Notes under the pieces: generated by a model | What the model was told of the DNA's origin: nothing | The model's input: only the letters and a program-made list of their open reading frames with translations | Database searches by the model: none | Assembly (NCBI GenBank): GCA_015183035.1 | Contig: JACZZP010000009.1 | Span: 1,984,001 to 2,048,000, forward strand | Origin: Meloidogyne chitwoodi | Taxonomy: Eukaryota; Nematoda; Chromadorea; Rhabditida; Meloidogynidae | Reading direction: 5' to 3' | Length of the DNA stretch: 64,000 bases | Part shown: positions 57,806-64,000 of the stretch, piece after piece | Layout of the letters: every line of letters begins with the position of its first letter | Numbering within the stretch: position 1 is the first letter of the stretch | Program-made: the position numbers and the translations under genes

Positions 57806-60800
57806 ACTATTATATTTATTTTTTTATTTTACCTGAATGTTTAAAAATGCATGAATTTTTGTATTTTATTAAATTTATTTAGGGAAGAAAGCCAAAAAAT
57901 ATTAAAAAATTATTTTTATTAAATATTTTATTTTTTAGAGGTTTTATTTTATACAAAACTAGTTCAAATATTTCAGTCTTTTTTTAAGGTTTAGTTTTTA
58001 TTTAAAAAAACATAAGTCCGTCGTCTATATTTAAAAAATTATATAAAAATAAATATATTTATTTATTTTTAAGCTTTTTATTTAAATTTATATTGAAGGA
58101 ATAAAAAATAAAAAAATTAAAATTTAGATTTTTGCTTATTTAAATTAAAAAATAATAAATTATTTTGCACTTTTTTAATATAAATTTTTAATAAAAAAAA
58201 TATTTTAAAAAATTTTTGATGCGGAAAATTACTATTTATTATTATAACCTATTAAATATATTTTTAATTTTTTTCTAAATAATTTAAATAAAATTGGGAA
58301 AATTAAAATATTTTTTTTAGTGCAAAAATGTGTAAAAATAAAATTAAAAAAATAATTGTGTAAAAATATTATTTAAAAAAATAAATAAATAAATAATAAT
58401 TTAAAAAATTAAGTGAAATAAAAATTAAATATGTTTAAATTATATTAATTAAATTATATTAATTTAAATTTAAAAAAAAATTAATTTATTCTCTTATAAT
58501 TAAATATTATAAAAATAGCTGTTTTTTATTTTAAATAAATAAATATATATTTATTTATTAACAGATGTGCAATAATAAATAAATAAATAACAAAGTTTAT
58601 TAATACCACAGCTGCATAATAATAAGAAAAGAAATAAGCTTTAACCAAAAAGGGATATTTTAATATATTTATAGGGAAATAAATAAATGGAACGAACAGG
58701 TACGTAAAGAAAATGATCTTTTTTAAATAATTTTATTATAAATATTTTTAAATAATTTAAATTAAATTAAATTGAGTAATATTATTATTATTTTTTATTT
58801 TTTAAATTATTTAATTAAAAAAAAGTTATTTTGAGAGTATTTTTATAAAATAAATAATTAGCTATAAAACAATATATACCTAAATATATTATTTATTATA
58901 AGATATAGATATATATCTTTATTTAATTAAATTTAAAAAAAGTAAATCTGTCAAGAAATAAAAAAGTTATGAATTTTTGAATATTTTGGGTAACTTAATT
59001 AATTATTTTAAAATTAAATTAATTAATTAAATCTATAAAAATGTTTTTAGTATTTAATTAATAATTCTAATTAAATAAAATAATAAAAGTACACAAATCC
59101 ACTTATATTTTATTTTGTAGGTGAGGCAGAACTCGCAACTACTTTCCCCGCAATTTTCTCTCTCTTTTTTTTTTCTCAAACTTTCCCCTAACAAAAAATT
59201 AAGTAAAATATTTATATAAATATTAAAAATATTAAAGAGAAAGAAGAAGGGGATATTTTCGGGTAAATAAATAAATTAATTATTTATTTATTTTTATGGC
59301 TTGATTTTTTGTTGTGTGGATAAGTTGCTTTTAAAAAGAAAAAGAAGAAAAGAAAAATTAAATAAAAAGGGTTGTTGAGGTCTCTCCTTTTATCTCTTAG
59401 AAAATAAGCGGAAACCCAACGGGGCGCGAAAATGTTTCTAATTATTATTATTATTTTTATATAATTTTACCTAAAAGATCAACACATATAATCAAAAAAT
59501 AAATAAAAATATTAATTAAAAGTTATTTTCTCAGTTTTATAATATTTATAACAAATTATTATTTTAAAATATTATTTTTAAAAAAATAAAAGTTTATTAA
59601 AATTATTATTTAACTCTTCTCCCTTAAAATAATTTAAAAAAAAAAGAGGAAAATATAAATTTGAATTAATACTTTTGCCTTTTTTATGGGAAATAAAGGC
59701 TAGAAATTTTTTTATTAATTTAAATAATTAATAAAAATAAATTAAATAAATTAATAAATTAATTGTTTATTTAAATTATTTTATTTAATTAATAAAATGT
59801 TCATAAAAAGAAAAGAAAAAACTTTTTTTTAATTATCTATTTTCTTTCCAAATATTATATTTATTTATTTATTATTGTGGATTTGCACAAAAAGAAGATT
59901 GCATAAGTAATAAAAAGAAGAAGAAGAATCCCTTTTGCAAATCTTGTTTTATTAAAAATAAATAAATAATAAAAGAAATAAAAATTAAAAATAATAAATT
60001 ATTTTTAATTTTATTTTTTTTAATAAATTTTTTATTTTTCAATTTTTATTATAAAAACATTGTTTTATTTATTTATTTATAATTAATTAATTAATTAAGG
60101 GTAATTTTAAAAATAAATATAAATTAATATTTATTAAAGTAAATTTTAATATTAAAATTAATTAAAAATTAAATAATTAATATATTTATTTTATTAAAAA
60201 TTAAAAAATATAAAAGAGATCGAAAAAAATAATAAAATAAATAAAATAATATTCTTAACAATTAATAGAAGGGCAATGAACAATTAATTAATTAATTTTT
60301 AAAAATATTATATTATTTTTAATTTAAAAAGTTAATTTTTTAAATTAAATAATTAATATATATTTTAATAATAAAAATAAAAAATGGCAGTTTATAGGGG
60401 GTTTGTGATTCATTTTTTTTTATTTATTTTTTTTCCTCGCCAAAAGCCTTTTTTTTTATTTTTTATTTTAAGAATTTGGATAATTTTTGTAAAAATATTT
60501 TTTTCAGTAAAGAAAAAAAAATCAGAGGAAAAAAGGCTTTGAGGGGAATGATAGAGGTAAATGATGATTGGATATAAGGGAAAAATTAAGAGAATAATTA
60601 TTTTAGGAATGAATCAATTTTTGAATTAAAAGAAAAAATACAAAATAATTTTTAGAATTAAATATAAAAAATAAATTTTAATTAAAACAATTAATTAATT
60701 TTATTTATTTATTTTCATTAAAATATTAATTAATTGTTATTAAAATTAATTAAAATAATTTGCGCCAATTTTTTAATATTATTATATAATTATTTATTAA

Positions 60801-61036
60801 AATAAATAAATAAAACAAATAATTAGGTTTTTTAATTTTATAATTCAGCAACTTTTTATCCCAAAAAGAACATTCTAAAATTATTTTTTTTTATTTTTAT
60901 TAAATCTATTATATCCTTTATATGGATAAAATAATTTTTGTGAAAATTTTAAATTAAGAATTGTGGATAAAAAGATGAAAATTTTTACAAATTTAAGAAA
61001 AAACCAAAAAAAATTAAATAAATAAAAAAATTAATT

Positions 61037-64000
61037 TTATTTGCAAGTAAAAACTTCTGTAAGATTTCTACAAGTTTCACAAATAACTTGACAACACCAT
61101 TGAAATTTACAATTACATTTGCTTATTACCTTAAATTAAATTAAATATTTTAAATAAAAAAATTAAAAAAAACTTCTTCAATATGACTTTTATGGCCTCT
61201 ATTACAACATAAAAGATGACATGAATTTGGGGCATTTGGATCAATACTAAAATTAAAATTAAATTTAAAAATTAATTAAATAAATAAATAAATACGAGCA
61301 TATCCTTCCTTCTGTGCCTATTGTACCATCAATTTGATCATCCTGACAATAATCAGGGGAATAATCCTTAAAATTATTTTTAATTTAATTAATTGTAAAT
61401 TAAGATAATTAAAATCAGAATTAAAAAATATTAAATTCTGAAAGGAAATAAATATAAGTTAAAATTATTTCAGAATAATAATTCTGATTTAATTATGAAC
61501 AACATAAATAATTCTGATTTATTTTAAAGTTAAATACAAAAATAATTCTGATTTAATTTTAATTATTTAAAATATAAAAATCAGAATTTTAAAACTTTAA
61601 TTTATTTACCAAATAAACTAAATCAGTTAATGCTCTATTATTATTATTATTTCGTTGTCTTTTACGTTGTTTTTGTTCATTTAATGCTCTTCGTCTTTGA
61701 TTTTTTTCTATTAATGGATAATTATTATTAAATTGTTGTTGTGTTAATGATGGTAATATTAAATCTTCAAATTGCATATTTCCTCTACTATTTATTTGTA
61801 TACGTCTGGCAGTACGATATTTGGCCTAATTGTTTTTTTAATTATTTTGAAGTTAATCTGTCTAAAAAAATAATTTTTATACCTGAAGAATATTGCCAAT
61901 TTGGCGAATTGAAGGCTAAATTAATAAATTAAATTTTAAGAATTTTATTTAAAAAAATAATTATAGCAATTAATACAAAGCTGACTTAATATTATCAGTA
62001 CAGTGACTGATATCCAAAAATATTACAATTGATCCGTCAACAATATATAAGTAATTCAACTCTTAACATTTATTTAAAGATTAATAAAATAAATTATATT
62101 AAGCAAAATAATTTGTTAATTTTACTTAATATAATATATTTTATTTAAAATTGTAATAAATGGTAATACTTTTTGAACTTAAAGAGAACCACGTAACGTA
62201 ATTGTTGTATTTTTGGATGTCAGTCACTGGACTGATAAAAATATTGTTTTATGTAAGGGATAATCTTAGTATATATAAATATTTTTTGTAATTATTTTAC
62301 TAAATAATACCAATTGCATCCAACAAGTCTTAAGATTACATGAACCACTAACTCCATGACATTTACATTTTGGTTTTGTATGTCGTTTTAAAATCTTTTA
62401 AAAAAATTAATTAACTAAATAATTTATAAATAAAACCTTTCTTCCAACTTCATTATTCCAACGATTCATTAATGAACGCCCATGGCCTTCAGCATCACGT
62501 TTTATACTTTCTTCTTTTTCACGAACATCCACAAAATCACTAATTTTTAAATTAAAAAATTTAAATAAAATGTTAAAAATACTTATATTTATCAAATTAT
62601 TATTTTTTAAATAAAATTTTAGTTTTAATTAAAAATTAAAATTTAATTTTACCGTGAAAATCTATATCCATAATCAATATTATCACCACAACCTCCCCAT
62701 GTCCAATCATCATTAATATGATTTTCTTGTTGTTGGGGTTTATTAGACTCTGTTGATGCACATCCACAACTTTTTAGCATTCCAAGTCGACAACGACGGC
62801 CAATTTCATGAGTAACACCTGCAGACATTATTGCATAGGTAAATGCTGCTTCACGAGTACCTTTTTATAAATTTTTATGTTATTTTTTAAATTAAAATTA
62901 ATTAATATTCCCGTTATATTGGGGGTGTCTCCTATAAGGGAGTCAAATATTTAATTTTAAAAATATATTCAAAAATTTTTAATAAAAAATTTCTCAAATT
63001 TAGGTAATTTATAAAATTTCAATTTTTATCTAACCTCTTTTGTGTACTGGACCGATATGCCCTATTAACTCTCTAGGTGTTGAACAATTCCAGCGATGAT
63101 TACGAAATTGCCATTCACATTCCTTTAAAAAGAAAATAATTTTAAAGTTTTTTTATATTTAATCCATGAGAATTTAGCTTAGAGCAGTTAAATAAATATA
63201 ATAAATATAGTATTTATTTTATTTTTATAAAAAACTAACAGAAATTGCTTGCTTTGCACCATTCCCAACTGCCGGCATGTGGTCTTTGAAAAGTTCGCCT
63301 ATTAAAAACAAAAGAAAATCAGAAATAAAATCAGAATTTTAATATTATAACTTCGATATTTTATTTGGAATTTAAATAATAAAAATCAGAATTTAATTTT
63401 AAAAAATCAGAATTTACAAATTCTTTTTTGCCCAGGTGAAAGACCCTTCAATTCTGTACATTCTGTAGCTGTTACTGTTGAAATTTGAGAAGATAAAGGT
63501 TGTGATTGTCTTTGCTTTGAATAAAGTTTATTATTTTGTTCTTGATAATAATAATTATTTTGTTGTTTTAATTCATCTAATTGTTGTTGTAAATTAAGTT
63601 GACTACTTAATTGGGCAACTGATGACCTAAAAATAAATTATAATTAATTATTATAAATCAGAATTAAATCATAATTTAATCAGACTTACTTAGAAAATCA
63701 AAATATAAATCAGAATTATTTAGAAAATGAAATTTAAAATCAGAATTTAAACCAGAATTATTTAGAAAATCAAAATTAAAATCAGAATAATTAATTTAAT
63801 TAATTTCAGAATTTTCTGTTTAATCATTAATTATTTATAAAATTTCAGAAAATAAAAAATAATATACTTACCACCAAGAAACATCAAGCATTGCTTCTGA
63901 TTTAGAAAATAACAGAAAATAAAAATTAATTAAAATAATAATTAAATTTCGTTGTACAATGTTTGTTCTTTTATTTTTAATTATTTTATTTTCCTTATTT
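61037..64000 (-). CDS. cwn-2: Wnt ligand, Wnt-5/CWN-2 type, 5' end beyond window
   Basis: A secreted lipid-modified signalling ligand of the Frizzled/ROR pathways. Minus-strand exons read, in order: a hydrophobic leader ([17 protein letters not shown]) open to the window edge, [70 protein letters not shown], the palmitoleoylated-Ser motif [27 protein letters not shown], the C-terminal Cys-rich domain ([26 protein letters not shown]), and a stop at 61037-61039. The [11 protein letters not shown] and WGGCGDN segments favour the Wnt-5 class. Between INSRGN and ALTDLVYL is a basic/Asn-rich insertion ([12 protein letters not shown]) not usual in Wnts. The start Met lies just outside 64000 or in an upstream exon. 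An intron at about 61860-62310 carries a MITE. Confidence 0.92.
61993..62237. mobile_element. MITE with TATCAGTCCAGTGACTGACA-type inverted ends in a Wnt intron
   Basis: Left TATCAGTACAGTGACTGATA pairs with the right-end complement TATCAGTCCAGTGACTGACA, both followed by TCCAAAAATA. The 245-bp body contains inverted TAAGCAAAATAA/ATATTAAG motifs. No ORF. Confidence 0.8.

Larger units (their letters stand above)
52492..61036. other. Large AT-rich intergenic region between GON-1 and Wnt genes
   Basis: About 8.5 kb of mostly A/T sequence between two minus-strand developmental genes. It contains a partial MITE, two minisatellites and otherwise no supported gene. GON-1 upstream control presumably lies in the right-hand neighbour DNA near 52.5-56 kb. 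Conserved blocks cannot be judged without a second species. Confidence 0.5.

Overview
The window looks like nuclear DNA of a nematode, most likely a tylenchid plant parasite of the root-knot (Meloidogyne) type. It is very AT-rich, most introns are only about 40-60 bp, and it carries orthologues of nematode matrix and signalling genes: laminin beta, the ADAMTS GON-1 and a Wnt-5/CWN-2-type Wnt. The species call is inference from these traits; no sequence search was run.

Layout. (1) 1-4.6 kb: the 5' part of a Maverick/Polinton-type protein-primed DNA polymerase B gene on the minus strand, running off the left edge, with repeat-rich DNA upstream. (2) 4.6-5.5 kb: a small four-exon minus-strand gene with an F-box-like start and a CC..C..GNG cysteine motif. 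(3) 7.4-17.2 kb: a complete 37-exon laminin beta gene (lam-1 type, 1790 aa). Intron 12 holds a Helitron-like minisatellite element, intron 34 an antisense tRNA-Arg, and intron 36 a MITE. (4) 17.4-22.0 kb: four successive partial plus-strand genes (VPS8 C-terminus, part of ATG4, TSEN34 C-terminus, KNTC1/ROD-like piece). Each lacks essential parts, and the breaks are frameshifts or stops. (5) 20.2-29.6 kb: a transposon nest. It holds a 3.6-kb terminal-inverted-repeat element packed with three large foldbacks, a 25-bp minisatellite with higher-order structure, a prefoldin-4 last exon, and a hAT-like element with 11-bp TIRs and a perfect 8-bp target duplication. (6) 29.8-32.0 kb: an intact nine-exon pseudokinase gene (minus). 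(7) 33.5-38.5 kb: an intact five-exon gene for a 400-aa predicted secreted Lys/Asn/Glu-rich protein, with a second Helitron-like element carrying 72 uniform 15-bp repeats in intron 1. (8) 39.1-52.5 kb: a GON-1-type ADAMTS gene (minus) with an N-terminal membrane anchor, plus intronic insertions: a 205-bp solo LTR, a 29-bp palindromic minisatellite, a MITE and a GC-rich structured segment. (9) 52.5-61.0 kb: AT-rich intergenic DNA with two minisatellites. (10) 61.0-64.0 kb: a Wnt gene (minus), 5' end off the window.

Laminin (basement membrane), GON-1 (matrix remodelling and cell migration) and Wnt-5/CWN-2 (cell migration and axon guidance) act in related developmental processes, but nothing here shows that their linkage is functional. 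The most distinctive observation is a pair of related intronic elements (9942-11042 and 33755-35534). They share a 5'-TC terminus, an A/T insertion context and a TATA-like internal block, while each carries a completely different tandem repeat body.
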